Part shown: piece by piece, positions 6,390 to 12,944 of the stretch
Layout: the number at the start of each line of letters is the position of its first letter
How positions within the stretch are numbered: position 1 is the stretch's first letter
From: Methanobacteriota archaeon
GTDB lineage: Archaea > Halobacteriota > Methanosarcinia > Methanosarcinales > Methanosarcinaceae
NCBI GenBank assembly: GCA_030837265.1
Contig: JAUPKV010000444.1
Location: 1 to 14,022 of the forward strand
Direction: 5' to 3'
Length of the DNA stretch: 14,022 nucleotides
Position numbers and translations under genes: made by a program
Notes under the pieces: model-generated
What the model was told of the DNA's origin: nothing
Database searches by the model: none
What the model saw: the letters and a program-made list of their open reading frames with translations, nothing else

Positions 6390-6535
6390 ATCAAGTCTAT
6401 GGCATATCGTTCGGAAAGCTCCACATGCGGACTGCATGGCACGACCTTAACCAATTTCCCATGTCTGGATACGTACATGTCAGGTCCATGTGAAGTTTTC
6501 ACTTTTGTAAACGCATATCCGCTCACAAAATTCAT
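6365..6535 (-). CDS. Small conserved-looking protein, 56 residues, function unknown
   Basis: Read on the minus strand, an ATG at 6535 opens 56 codons to a TAA at 6367-6365. A strong ribosome site, GGAGGT, lies 7 nt before it. The product begins MNFVSGYAFTKVKTSHG, continues with DMYVSRHGKLVKVVPCSPHVEL and ends in a helix-like SERYAIDLIHQIESTE. It should be soluble, with a short beta region followed by one helix; there is a single Cys and no zinc pair. The local GC content is higher than in the flanks, and a hairpin-plus-T-run terminator follows, so promoter, ribosome site, frame and terminator all line up. No family is recognised. It is divergent from the zinc-ribbon gene at 6791; a tandem repeat sits in the shared upstream region. 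Confidence 0.7.
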   Translation of the reverse strand: MNFVSGYAFTKVKTSHGPDMYVSRHGKLVKVVPCSPHVELSERYAIDLIHQIESTE

Positions 6536-6566
6536 TGCTTCTACCTCCTACTTTTATTATATCGCA

Positions 6567-6580
6567 CATTGTATATCAAA
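6567..6580 (-). promoter_or_regulatory. TATA-like box of the 56-residue gene
   Basis: On the minus strand the sequence reads TTTTGATATACAAT. Transcription about 25 nt further would start near 6545-6548, just ahead of the GGAGGT site. A second AT box at 6551-6562 is too close to the gene to be used. Confidence 0.35.
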
Positions 6581-6607
6581 ATTTTTTTACTTAACAATCA
6601 TTACAGT

Positions 6608-6655
6608 TTTCGACTATTGGAAATTCTGCAATTTCGACTATTAGAAATTCTGCAA
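6608..6655. repeat. 24-bp tandem direct repeat in a divergent promoter region
   Basis: Two head-to-tail copies, 6608-6631 and 6632-6655, differ at one base (G6619 against A6643). Each reads TTTCGACTATTRGAAATTCTGCAA in form (positions given; R is the variable base). The junction also contains GAAATT-CTGC-AATTTC, a small inverted repeat. The repeat sits just upstream of the TATA-like box of the minus-strand gene and about 135-180 nt before the zinc-ribbon gene. Two direct copies at this place suggest paired operator sites. Confidence 0.6.
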
Positions 6656-6750
6656 TTTTGAAGTCAATAATTGAAAATCTTAAAAAAGAAAATTAATTTC
6701 AAAGGAAAAATGATAAGCAACAAAGATTAGTATTTAAAATACTATCGTAA

Positions 6751-6771
6751 TTATATATTTTAAATATATAA
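6751..6771 (+). promoter_or_regulatory. Palindromic TATA region of the zinc-ribbon gene
   Basis: TTATATATTT and AAATATATAA are exact reverse complements around one T. The right half is a good TATA box about 20-27 nt before the ATG at 6791. Transcription would then start at or next to the ATG, giving a leaderless message, which fits the lack of a good ribosome site. Confidence 0.45.
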
Positions 6772-6790
6772 CATAAGTTGGGGTTTTGAA

Positions 6791-7000
6791 ATGGAAAAAA
6801 AACAAAATGAACGTTTACGTACATGCTGCAATTATTGTGGTTCATTACATATCTATAGAGTCAAAAGCCTACGTCTTTACCGGTGCTATAGCTGCAATAA
6901 AACGTTTTCCGTTCCTTCTACGAGATTAGTAGAGGCTTATAAAGGAAATTCGTTAATGTTGAGACCTAGAGCAGAAGAAGTTAAAATAAATGAATTATAA
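6791..7000 (+). CDS. Small zinc-ribbon protein, 69 residues
   Basis: The product is basic and carries one four-Cys zinc ribbon: Cys13 and Cys16 (CNYC) and Cys32 and Cys35 (CYSC), with an extra Cys12. The pattern C-x2-CGS ... LYRCYSCNKTFS resembles the N-terminal zinc ribbon of IS1-type transposases and of small archaeal DNA- or RNA-binding proteins. The remaining C-terminal part (about 40-69) is charged and has no catalytic domain, so it is not a transposase by itself. It could be a stand-alone nucleic-acid-binding protein or a domesticated transposase N-terminus. The start is the first ATG; the TATA position suggests a leaderless or near-leaderless message. It is convergent with the cupin gene, with only 32 bases between the stops. 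Confidence 0.72.
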   Translation: MEKKQNERLRTCCNYCGSLHIYRVKSLRLYRCYSCNKTFSVPSTRLVEAYKGNSLMLRPRAEEVKINEL

Positions 7001-7032
7001 TTGCTTAAATTTTAATTACACTTTCATTATGT

Positions 7033-7503
7033 TTATATTTTGCATGTTTTTAAAATTTTATTGATAAATTTATTTGCTTCGATGGTTTTTTCTTCTGGTG
7101 CCCAAGATGCAAATACCTTATCAGTCTCCATTATATATGGTCCTATTTTGATTTCATACAGGACCGAATTTTCCTCTAGCGCGATAAGTGAATGCCAGGT
7201 ATTAGGAGGAAGCTCCACCCCTTTTATTCCACTCTCAAAATTTAATACTGTATGATTAATTATTTTACCTTCGTCGTTAAATTCGACGATCAACACTTTT
7301 CCTCTCAAAATTAGAAATATCTCAATCTTATTTGAATCCGTATGTTTATGAGGCCGAATGTAAGAACCAGGTTCAACAGCGTTTAAAAAACGCTGCACAC
7401 ATTCATCATAACTTTTATGAAAATTATAGTTGGTTCTTTTTCTGGTACTTTCTTTTGCTTTTCGAGAAACGTAGTCAAGCAGATCATAATTTATTTCGAT
7501 CAT
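7033..7503 (-). CDS. WbuC-family cupin-fold metalloprotein
   Basis: The 156-residue protein matches the WbuC cupin family along its whole length. Diagnostic segments are TNYNFHKSYDECVQRFLNA near residues 24-42, the first cupin motif RPHKHTDSNKIEIFLILRG (50-68), PPNTWHSLIALE (99-110) and FASWAPEE (131-138). The likely metal ligands are His52, His54, Glu61 and His104. WbuC genes were named from bacterial O-antigen clusters, but the reaction is not established. No glycan genes adjoin this one, so no pathway can be assigned. The ATG is preceded by GGTGATC, a full match to the extended archaeal ribosome site with a 3-nt gap. The gene points away from mtxX, sharing a 237-nt upstream region with it. 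Confidence 0.87.
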   Translation of the reverse strand: MIEINYDLLDYVSRKAKESTRKRTNYNFHKSYDECVQRFLNAVEPGSYIRPHKHTDSNKIEIFLILRGKVLIVEFNDEGKIINHTVLNFESGIKGVELPPNTWHSLIALEENSVLYEIKIGPYIMETDKVFASWAPEEKTIEANKFINKILKTCKI

Positions 7504-7561
7504 TTAGATCACCAAATATATTCCCATTAGGATTTACAATTGATAATTAAATATAATGAGC

Positions 7562-7569
7562 TTTATATA
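7562..7569 (+). promoter_or_regulatory. TATA box TTTATATA, probably of the mtx cluster
   Basis: This is the archaeal consensus in the mtxX direction. A start near 7594 would leave a leader of roughly 145 nt before mtxX, and long leaders are common in methanogens. The leader contains a 6-bp stem at 7647-7668 (ATTTCC with GGAAAT). Read on the other strand the box (TATATAAA) could also serve the cupin gene, so orientation is not certain. Confidence 0.5.
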
Positions 7570-7740
7570 GTTGTGTGAAAAAAGAAACAAAGCTGAAGAA
7601 TGAACTACGCACTGCGGAGCTGAAACTTTGTCTATAAGGGCAATGTATTTCCCAGCGAATTAGGAAATGATAAAATTAATTAATGATTGGTTAGTTCTTC
7701 TTTAAACGAGTTTAAATCTTAATGAACAGTAAGGATGGAC

Positions 7741-8595
7741 ATGGTAAATAACGCAATGAGTGCCCTCCTTGGGGCTATTGAGATTCGAGCCCTTACGAAT
7801 AGGGCCAGAATTGCTATGGGAATACGGGATCCTACTCCCAAAATGCTTGAGAGCGCATGGAAGGCCCAGGAAAAGGGTTATGCACAGGTCATCCTGGTTG
7901 GAAGCAAAAAGGAAATTGACGAAATAGGGACAGAGCTTGAGGTAGTAGATACCGATAATCCGGAAAAAATTCTTGTGGAACTCCTGGTTTCGAAAAAAAT
8001 CGATGGAGCGATAAGAGGGACTGCAAAAGCCTCAGGAGCTCTTATCTGCCTGAAGAAGATCCTTGGATTAAAAAAAGTTTATCGTCTTGCTTTGCTCCAG
8101 ACAGCTGAGGGAAAGCCGTTCTTTCTTGCACCGGTAGGAATTGATGAAGGAAATACCATAGCAGACAAGCTTCATATGATTACTCTGGGTGCCGAACACA
8201 TAAGAAGATTCGAGATCGAGCCTATAGTTGGTGTGGTTTCCGGTGGTAGGATGGGAGATATAGGCAGGGATCCGCGCGTGGACAGAAGCCTGGCAGAAGG
8301 GGAATTCATTACAAATAGAGTTCTGGAGCGTGGGATCAGTGCTAAGCACTACACCATTTTAATTGAAGATGCAATTAAAGAATCTAACTTCATCGTTGCC
8401 CCGGACGGCATCTCAGGTAACCTTATCTTCCGGACAGTTGCTTTCCTGGGTGGAGGCGACGGTCTCGGGGCTCCTGTGCTGATGGACGACTATGTTTTTG
8501 TGGACACTTCAAGGGCGGGCGGACATTTTACTAAGGCTATAATGCTTGCAAGCGCGCTGTCTGACCTGAACAAGGAAAGAGAGCAAGAGTATTAA
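7741..8595 (+). CDS. mtxX: MtxX, methanogenesis marker protein 4
   Basis: From the ATG at 7741 the protein has 284 residues, no signal peptide and no membrane segment. It resembles the phosphotransacetylase/phosphate-butyryltransferase fold: RARIAMGIRDPTPKMLE near the N-terminus, a central SGGRMGDIGRDPRVDRS, and a C-terminal FIVAPDGISGNLIFR and LGGGDGLGAPV. In the literature it is the X member of the mtxXAH cluster first seen in Methanosarcina, and it is also known as methanogenesis marker protein 4, found almost only in methanogens. Its reaction is not established; the name putative methyltransferase subunit reflects only its neighbours. A second ATG six bases upstream (7735) is in frame, but AAGG at 7731-7734 is spaced better for 7741. 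mtxA follows after 29 bases, so the genes are very probably co-transcribed. Confidence 0.88.
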   Translation: MVNNAMSALLGAIEIRALTNRARIAMGIRDPTPKMLESAWKAQEKGYAQVILVGSKKEIDEIGTELEVVDTDNPEKILVELLVSKKIDGAIRGTAKASGALICLKKILGLKKVYRLALLQTAEGKPFFLAPVGIDEGNTIADKLHMITLGAEHIRRFEIEPIVGVVSGGRMGDIGRDPRVDRSLAEGEFITNRVLERGISAKHYTILIEDAIKESNFIVAPDGISGNLIFRTVAFLGGGDGLGAPVLMDDYVFVDTSRAGGHFTKAIMLASALSDLNKEREQEY

Positions 8596-8624
8596 TAAGG
8601 AAATTGGGCTTGAAAGGAGATTCG

Positions 8625-9218
8625 ATGAAGACTATAGCAGATAACTGGCCTGTAGTAAAAGGGGACTACAAGGTAGGAAACCCTCAATCACGAATTGCGG
8701 TTGTAACCCTTGCAAGCTCTATTAACCCACAACCTGAAGCAGCTATCTGGGGAAGTTCAAAAACTGAAAACCTTGGAGTCGAAAAAATAGTCGCAAATGT
8801 CATTTCAAATTCAAATATCCGATATGTTCTGGTTTGCGGAACTGAATCGAGGGGGCACCTTGCAGGTCACTCCCTGCTTGCAATTCACGCACATGGTATT
8901 GATGAAAAAGGCAGGATTATTGGTTCTAAGGGCGCAATTCCTTTTATAGAGAACATTTCGGAAGAGGCAGTCAGACGCTTCCAGCAGCAGGTTGTACTGA
9001 TTGACGAAATAGGACTTATAAATCCTAAAGAAATCCTTAAACTGGTAAACAAATATAAAAATAAAGGAGAAGCTTATCAGGATGAGCCTCTTGTTCTCTG
9101 TTCTTTAAAAAAAAGACGGACTGCTCTTGCAATTCCTACTACCGGAGATATAATAATTTCCGAAGAATTTGCCATGGATTCAATGTCAGGGGTTGTTTGT
9201 CAGGCTGAAAGCCTCTAA
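8625..9218 (+). CDS. mtxA: MtxA, soluble MtrA-like corrinoid protein
   Basis: The 197-residue protein is homologous to the cobamide-binding domain of MtrA, the corrinoid subunit of methyl-H4MPT:coenzyme M methyltransferase. It keeps DNWPVVKGDYKVG, KTENLGVEKIVANVISN, CGTESRGHLAGHS and GAIPFIENI. The His in GHLAGHS (residue 78) lines up with the His that is the lower cobalt ligand in MtrA. MtrA normally ends in a membrane helix; here the C-terminus is polar, with no hydrophobic anchor, so the protein should be cytosolic. The frame extends to a TTG at 8604, but the ATG at 8625 follows AAGGAGA by 4 nt and matches the MtrA N-terminus. Its likely job is to carry a methyl group on cobalt between MtxH and an unknown partner. 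It lies 29 bases after mtxX and 84 before mtxH. Confidence 0.92.
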   Translation: MKTIADNWPVVKGDYKVGNPQSRIAVVTLASSINPQPEAAIWGSSKTENLGVEKIVANVISNSNIRYVLVCGTESRGHLAGHSLLAIHAHGIDEKGRIIGSKGAIPFIENISEEAVRRFQQQVVLIDEIGLINPKEILKLVNKYKNKGEAYQDEPLVLCSLKKRRTALAIPTTGDIIISEEFAMDSMSGVVCQAESL

Positions 9219-9302
9219 TTTTGAATTTGAATAATTTAGATAATTTAAGAAATGAACATTATTTAGAAATAAGAGTAACCTGTAGAGTTTAAGGGTGTGA
9301 GG

Positions 9303-10235
9303 ATGTTTAAGTTCCAGAAAGAACAGGAAATAGTCAAGATTGCAGGAGTAAAAATAGGCGGACAGCCAGGAGAGCTCCCTACCGTACTTGCAGGAACCAT
9401 TTTCTATAATAAACATGAAATCGTGGAAGACGCAGCAACAGGCATGTTTGATCGAGCTGCTGCCGAGAGACTTATTAACCTGCAGGAAGCTGGATCCGAA
9501 GAAACAGGAAACCCTCATTTAGTTCACATTTTTGGCACTACTCGCAAAAGTATAACTCGCTATATTGACTTTGTGTCAGAAATTTCGGAAGCTCCTTTTC
9601 TGATTGATTCTCCGGAAGGAGATGTGCGTGCTTATGCAGCAGAGTACGTCACTGAGATAGGGCTTGCAGATAAGGCGATCTACAATTCTATAAATATGAG
9701 CATAACTCCTTCAGAGAGGGAAGCTCTCACTTTATCCGATATAGATAGTTCCATTATCCTTGGTTTCAATGCAACTGACTCGTCGCTTCCTGGCCGAATG
9801 GAACTGCTGGAAAACGGAGCAGGCCTGCTTGACGAGGGACTTCTTTCCATAGCAGATAGATGCGGAATAGTTAACAAGCTTATAGACCCGAGCATCACCC
9901 CTATGGGCCATGGAGCTGGAGTAGCCCTCAGGATGACCATAACGGCAAAAGCAAAATGGGGGCACCCAACTGGCTCTGGGATTCACAATGCACCTTCATC
10001 CTGGAACTGGCTGCAGCAGAAGAAAGAAAAAGACCCTTGTCTCTACAAGATCTGCGATATAGGTTCAACCTGCCTGCAGCAAGCGGCAGCTGGAGACTTC
10101 ATTCTTTACGGGCCTATCGAGAATGCCCCATACATATTTCCCATGGCTGCCATGAGCGATATCATGATTTCTGAAGCTGTAGCGGATCTCGATATAGAAC
10201 CGACCGAGCGACACCCTTTGAACTTGCTGGTTTAA
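9303..10235 (+). CDS. mtxH: MtxH, MtrH-like methyltransferase
   Basis: The 310-residue protein has the full length of MtrH, the subunit that moves the methyl group between methyl-tetrahydromethanopterin (or tetrahydrosarcinapterin) and the cobalt of MtrA. It opens with MFKFQKEQEIVKIAGVKIGG, and keeps FLIDSPEGDVRAYAAEYV, the YNSINMSITPSE strand, and DPSITPMGHGAGVALRM of the TIM-barrel methyltransferase. No membrane segments are seen, so it should act in the cytosol with MtxA. The frame also opens at a GTG at 9297; the ATG at 9303 is preferred because GGTG at 9294-9297 lies 5 nt before it. It is the last gene of the cluster and ends at the bidirectional terminator. Whether methyl flow runs toward or away from the pterin cannot be read from sequence. 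Confidence 0.92.
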   Translation: MFKFQKEQEIVKIAGVKIGGQPGELPTVLAGTIFYNKHEIVEDAATGMFDRAAAERLINLQEAGSEETGNPHLVHIFGTTRKSITRYIDFVSEISEAPFLIDSPEGDVRAYAAEYVTEIGLADKAIYNSINMSITPSEREALTLSDIDSSIILGFNATDSSLPGRMELLENGAGLLDEGLLSIADRCGIVNKLIDPSITPMGHGAGVALRMTITAKAKWGHPTGSGIHNAPSSWNWLQQKKEKDPCLYKICDIGSTCLQQAAAGDFILYGPIENAPYIFPMAAMSDIMISEAVADLDIEPTERHPLNLLV

Positions 10236-10277
10236 TCAAAGCACTGAAGTACACGGAATTTTTGAAATAAAAAAGTT

Positions 10278-10295
10278 GGAGGAACAAAATCCTCC
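10278..10295. terminator. Bidirectional terminator between mtxH and ilvD
   Basis: GGAGGA (10278-10283) and TCCTCC (10290-10295) pair perfectly around ACAAAA. On the plus strand TTTTT follows at 10302-10306; on the minus strand a T6 run follows at 10274-10269. The hairpin stands 43 nt after the mtxH stop and 33 nt after the ilvD stop, so it can end both convergent transcripts. Confidence 0.75.
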
Positions 10296-10327
10296 TAAAT
10301 ATTTTTCGAAACCCGATTACCTAACTT

Positions 10328-11989
10328 TCAATCTACTATCCCGCCGGTATTTGCGGAATGGACTGAACGCTGGTACCTGGCAAGATAGCCTGTAACTTCC
10401 TTCTTTGGAGGCAAAAAGACAGCCTTCCTTTGTTTTAGCTCTTCTTCAGAAACTTTCAGGTTCAGAATTCTTTCAGGAATGTTTATTTCAATCATATCAC
10501 CATCTTTTACAAAGGCGATTGGCCCTCCCTCACTGGCTTCCGGAGAGATGTGGCCTATACAGGGACCGCGGGTTCCTCCGGAAAAACGCCCGTCGGTTAC
10601 CAGAGCAACTGAATCCAGCATGCCCATACCTGCAATTGCGGCTGTGGCTGCAAGCATTTCACGCATTCCAGGGCCGCCTTTCGGACCTTCGTAACGGATG
10701 ACTACAATATCTCCCGGCTGCACTTTCCCCTCAAGAATGCTCTTCATAGCGTCTTCTTCACAGTCGTAGACTTTAGCGGGACCCGTGTATACCTGCATTT
10801 TGGGGTCAACTGCAGCCTGCTTTACAACCGAGCCGTCAGGAGCAAGGGTGCCTTTAAGGACTGCAATTCCTCCCTGGTTATGTATAGGTTTCTCAAGAGT
10901 TTTAATAATCTCTTTGTTCAGCTTCGGATTGACAATATCGAGTTCATCAAGGTTTTCTCCAATAGTTTTGCTATTAACCGTAAGCTGATCAAGATGGAGT
11001 TTAGGGGAAAGTCTTTGCATAATCGCCTGAACTCCGCCAGCCCTGTCAAAATCCAGCATGAAGTTCGGACCACTCGGACGCAGTGAGATCAGGTGGGGGG
11101 TAGTTCGGCTCAACTCATCAAACGTCTCAAGAGGTAGGTTCAGCCCGAATTCATGGGCAAGGGCAGGAAGGTGCAGAGTAGTATTAGTGCTTCCCCCTAT
11201 TGCCATATCAACCATAATGGCATTTTCAAGAGATTTGAGGGTTACAAGTTTCCTGGGAGTCAGGTTTTCTCTGACCATTTCCACAATACGTTCCCCGGAA
11301 TCTTTAGCTATGCGTGCTTTTTTTGCATCCACGGCATGAGCAGTTGCACATCCGGGAAGGCTCAACCCCATAGCTTCGGTCATACAGGCCATGGTATTTG
11401 CGGTAAACATTCCTGCGCAGGATCCGGCACCGCAACAGGATAGGTTTTCAAGCCTTTCAAGATCGTCATCAGAGAGTCTACCTGCTCTGTGTGCTCCCAC
11501 TCCTTCGAAAACCGAGATCAAATCCGTATATTTGTCATCCACATATCCCGGAAGCATCGGCCCTCCGGTTACGACAATTGAAGGGATGTCAAGCCTGCCT
11601 GCTGCCATAATGTGTCCTGGCACAATCTTGTCACATGTTGGGATAAGGACCATCCCGTCAAACTGATGAGCTTTAACCATCAGCTCGATTGTATCCTCAA
11701 TGACCTCTCTGCTAGGCAGGGAATATTTCATTCCTTCATGCCCCATTGCGATTCCGTCGCAAATTCCTATAGTATGGAACTCAAAAGGAATTCCCCCAGC
11801 GTTCCTGATTCCGGCTTTCACGGATTCGGCAAGTTTATTCAGGTGGATATGCCCGGGGATTATGTCATTCCAGGAATTAACTACTGCGATGAATGGCTTT
11901 CTCATCTCGGAATCCGTGATCCCTGTTGCTTTAAGGAGGGAGCGATTGGGAGCACGTTCCGGCCCTTCTTTTATAATAGAACTTCTCAT
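10328..11989 (-). CDS. ilvD: Dihydroxy-acid dehydratase
   Basis: The 553-residue enzyme dehydrates 2,3-dihydroxyisovalerate and 2,3-dihydroxy-3-methylvalerate in valine, leucine and isoleucine synthesis. Family motifs are all present: [13 protein letters not shown] (76-88), the cluster and metal site PTCDKIVPG (Cys119, Asp120, Lys121), [17 protein letters not shown] (Cys191), [13 protein letters not shown], and the C-terminal [19 protein letters not shown]. At the position where [2Fe-2S] plant and mycobacterial enzymes have a third Cys (PCN) this one has PGH, as in the oxygen-sensitive E. coli-type enzyme; that type is therefore inferred, and would suit an anaerobe. The frame opens at 12022, but the ATG at 11989 follows GGAG by 7 nt and gives the family's MRS start. 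It is convergent with mtxH and lies 96 bases after the MarC gene, with its own TATA-like box between. Confidence 0.96.
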   Translation of the reverse strand: MRSSIIKEGPERAPNRSLLKATGITDSEMRKPFIAVVNSWNDIIPGHIHLNKLAESVKAGIRNAGGIPFEFHTIGICDGIAMGHEGMKYSLPSREVIEDTIELMVKAHQFDGMVLIPTCDKIVPGHIMAAGRLDIPSIVVTGGPMLPGYVDDKYTDLISVFEGVGAHRAGRLSDDDLERLENLSCCGAGSCAGMFTANTMACMTEAMGLSLPGCATAHAVDAKKARIAKDSGERIVEMVRENLTPRKLVTLKSLENAIMVDMAIGGSTNTTLHLPALAHEFGLNLPLETFDELSRTTPHLISLRPSGPNFMLDFDRAGGVQAIMQRLSPKLHLDQLTVNSKTIGENLDELDIVNPKLNKEIIKTLEKPIHNQGGIAVLKGTLAPDGSVVKQAAVDPKMQVYTGPAKVYDCEEDAMKSILEGKVQPGDIVVIRYEGPKGGPGMREMLAATAAIAGMGMLDSVALVTDGRFSGGTRGPCIGHISPEASEGGPIAFVKDGDMIEINIPERILNLKVSEEELKQRKAVFLPPKKEVTGYLARYQRSVHSANTGGIVD

Positions 11990-12050
11990 TGCAATTCTCC
12001 AGGATTTTAATGTTAGAACCAAGATATTATTTAGACGATGAAAAACTTCA

Positions 12051-12060
12051 TAGTATAAAC
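12051..12060 (-). promoter_or_regulatory. TATA-like box of ilvD
   Basis: Read on the minus strand the sequence is GTTTATACTA. A start about 25 nt downstream (near 12027) gives a leader of roughly 38 nt that includes the GGAG ribosome site. This argues that ilvD is transcribed on its own as well as, or instead of, from the MarC gene. Confidence 0.45.
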
Positions 12061-12066
12061 AGGTTG

Positions 12067-12081
12067 GGGATGTTTTATCCC
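12067..12081. terminator. Small hairpin between the MarC gene and ilvD
   Basis: GGGAT (12067-12071) and ATCCC (12077-12081) pair around five bases, 5-19 nt past the MarC stop. There is no T-run on the minus strand behind it, so termination would be weak; it could equally be a processing or stability element. Confidence 0.35.
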
Positions 12082-12085
12082 TGTT

Positions 12086-12724
12086 TTAAGTTGTTAACCT
12101 GAAAATATTTATTATCCCTGTAGCGATCAGGCCTACTGCAAGAGCGGCTAGTAAAAGTCCCATAACTCTTGTAAAGACAAGCATTCCATTGTATCCTATC
12201 AACTGGTTAATCTTCCTCGAGAAGAAGAAGATATACAGACAGAGAATGAATGTAAGTATTATTGCGGCAACAATTATTATTTTGTGCTCAATTGATTCCG
12301 CTCCTCCAATGAGGACAATTACAGTACTGATTGTGCCGGGACCCGTCAAAAGAGGAAGAGCTATGGGAAAGATCCATATGTCGTTGCGTTCCTGAGACTG
12401 GGATATCTCCTCTTCCGTAATGCTTTCTCTTGAAATTTTAGCTTGCATCATGTTAAAAGCAATGCTGAAAAGCAAGAGCCCTCCGGCAACCCGTAGAGAA
12501 TCTATACTAACGTTGAAGAGGTTGAGCATCAAACTTCCAGTAATTGCAAAAAAAAGTGCAATAACACATGCCAATGTGACCGCTTTTCTTGCAATCACAT
12601 TCTTTGCTTGATTTGTCATCTCATTCGTCATGGAGACAAAAGTCACTGCTCCACTTATAGGGTCGACTATTACAAAGATGGATGTGAATGCGAAAATGAA
12701 GAACTCAAGATTTTCAAATGTCAT
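12086..12724 (-). CDS. MarC-family integral membrane protein
   Basis: The 212-residue protein has about six hydrophobic helices and the MarC (UPF0056) signatures: FVIVDPISGAVTFVSMT in the first third, AGGLLLFSIAFNMMQ in the middle, FPIALPLLTGPGTIST (about 116-131) and a C-terminal RVMGLLLAALAVGLI. It should sit in the cytoplasmic membrane. The family was named from the E. coli mar region but its role in drug resistance was not upheld; some homologues export small amino acids. Placement upstream of ilvD on the same strand is suggestive of amino acid handling, but only that. No clear ribosome site precedes the ATG; an ATATATATAA box 27-36 nt upstream suggests a near-leaderless message. Confidence 0.88.
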   Translation of the reverse strand: MTFENLEFFIFAFTSIFVIVDPISGAVTFVSMTNEMTNQAKNVIARKAVTLACVIALFFAITGSLMLNLFNVSIDSLRVAGGLLLFSIAFNMMQAKISRESITEEEISQSQERNDIWIFPIALPLLTGPGTISTVIVLIGGAESIEHKIIIVAAIILTFILCLYIFFFSRKINQLIGYNGMLVFTRVMGLLLAALAVGLIATGIINIFRLTT

Positions 12725-12750
12725 TTGTCCGTCTTCTTCTACTCTCTCAC

Positions 12751-12760
12751 TTATATATAT
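12751..12760 (-). promoter_or_regulatory. TATA box of the MarC gene
   Basis: The minus strand reads ATATATATAA here, followed by AGTGAGAGAG toward the gene. The distance to the ATG at 12724 is about 27 nt from the near edge, so transcription should begin at or very near the start codon. Confidence 0.5.
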
Positions 12761-12802
12761 ATTTTTTTCTGTTATTGTATTTACCTGTCTTTTTTACTTC
12801 TC

Positions 12803-12825
12803 TACTCCCTTACTCCCTTACTCTC
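12803..12825. repeat. Short tandem repeat of TACTCCCT
   Basis: Two exact 8-bp units (12803-12810 and 12811-12818) are followed by a partial third (TACTCTCC at 12819-12826 with changes). It lies in the upstream region shared by the MarC and phosphoribosyltransferase genes. It may be slippage-prone low-complexity DNA without function. Confidence 0.4.
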
Positions 12826-12944
12826 CATTACGAAGAGATTTCTATTAGGAGCTTTGAATACTATAATTAAGGAACAGGAGTAGGTTTAATGTTTAATTTG
12901 GATTTGTATCATTAATTCGGATATGTTTAGAATGAGGGTGGTGT

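Noticed and set aside
6399..6644. 81-codon plus-strand frame
   Set aside because: It is opposite the 56-residue minus-strand gene and then runs through the tandem repeat and promoter; it has no ribosome site.
7587..7668. Riboswitch in the mtx leader
   Set aside because: Only two isolated 6-bp stems (ACAAAG/CTTTGT and ATTTCC/GGAAAT) are seen, with no known riboswitch core; kept only as leader structure.
10405..12041. Several long plus-strand frames opposite ilvD
   Set aside because: They follow from the higher GC of ilvD; the minus-strand frame has full-length matches to dihydroxy-acid dehydratase motifs.
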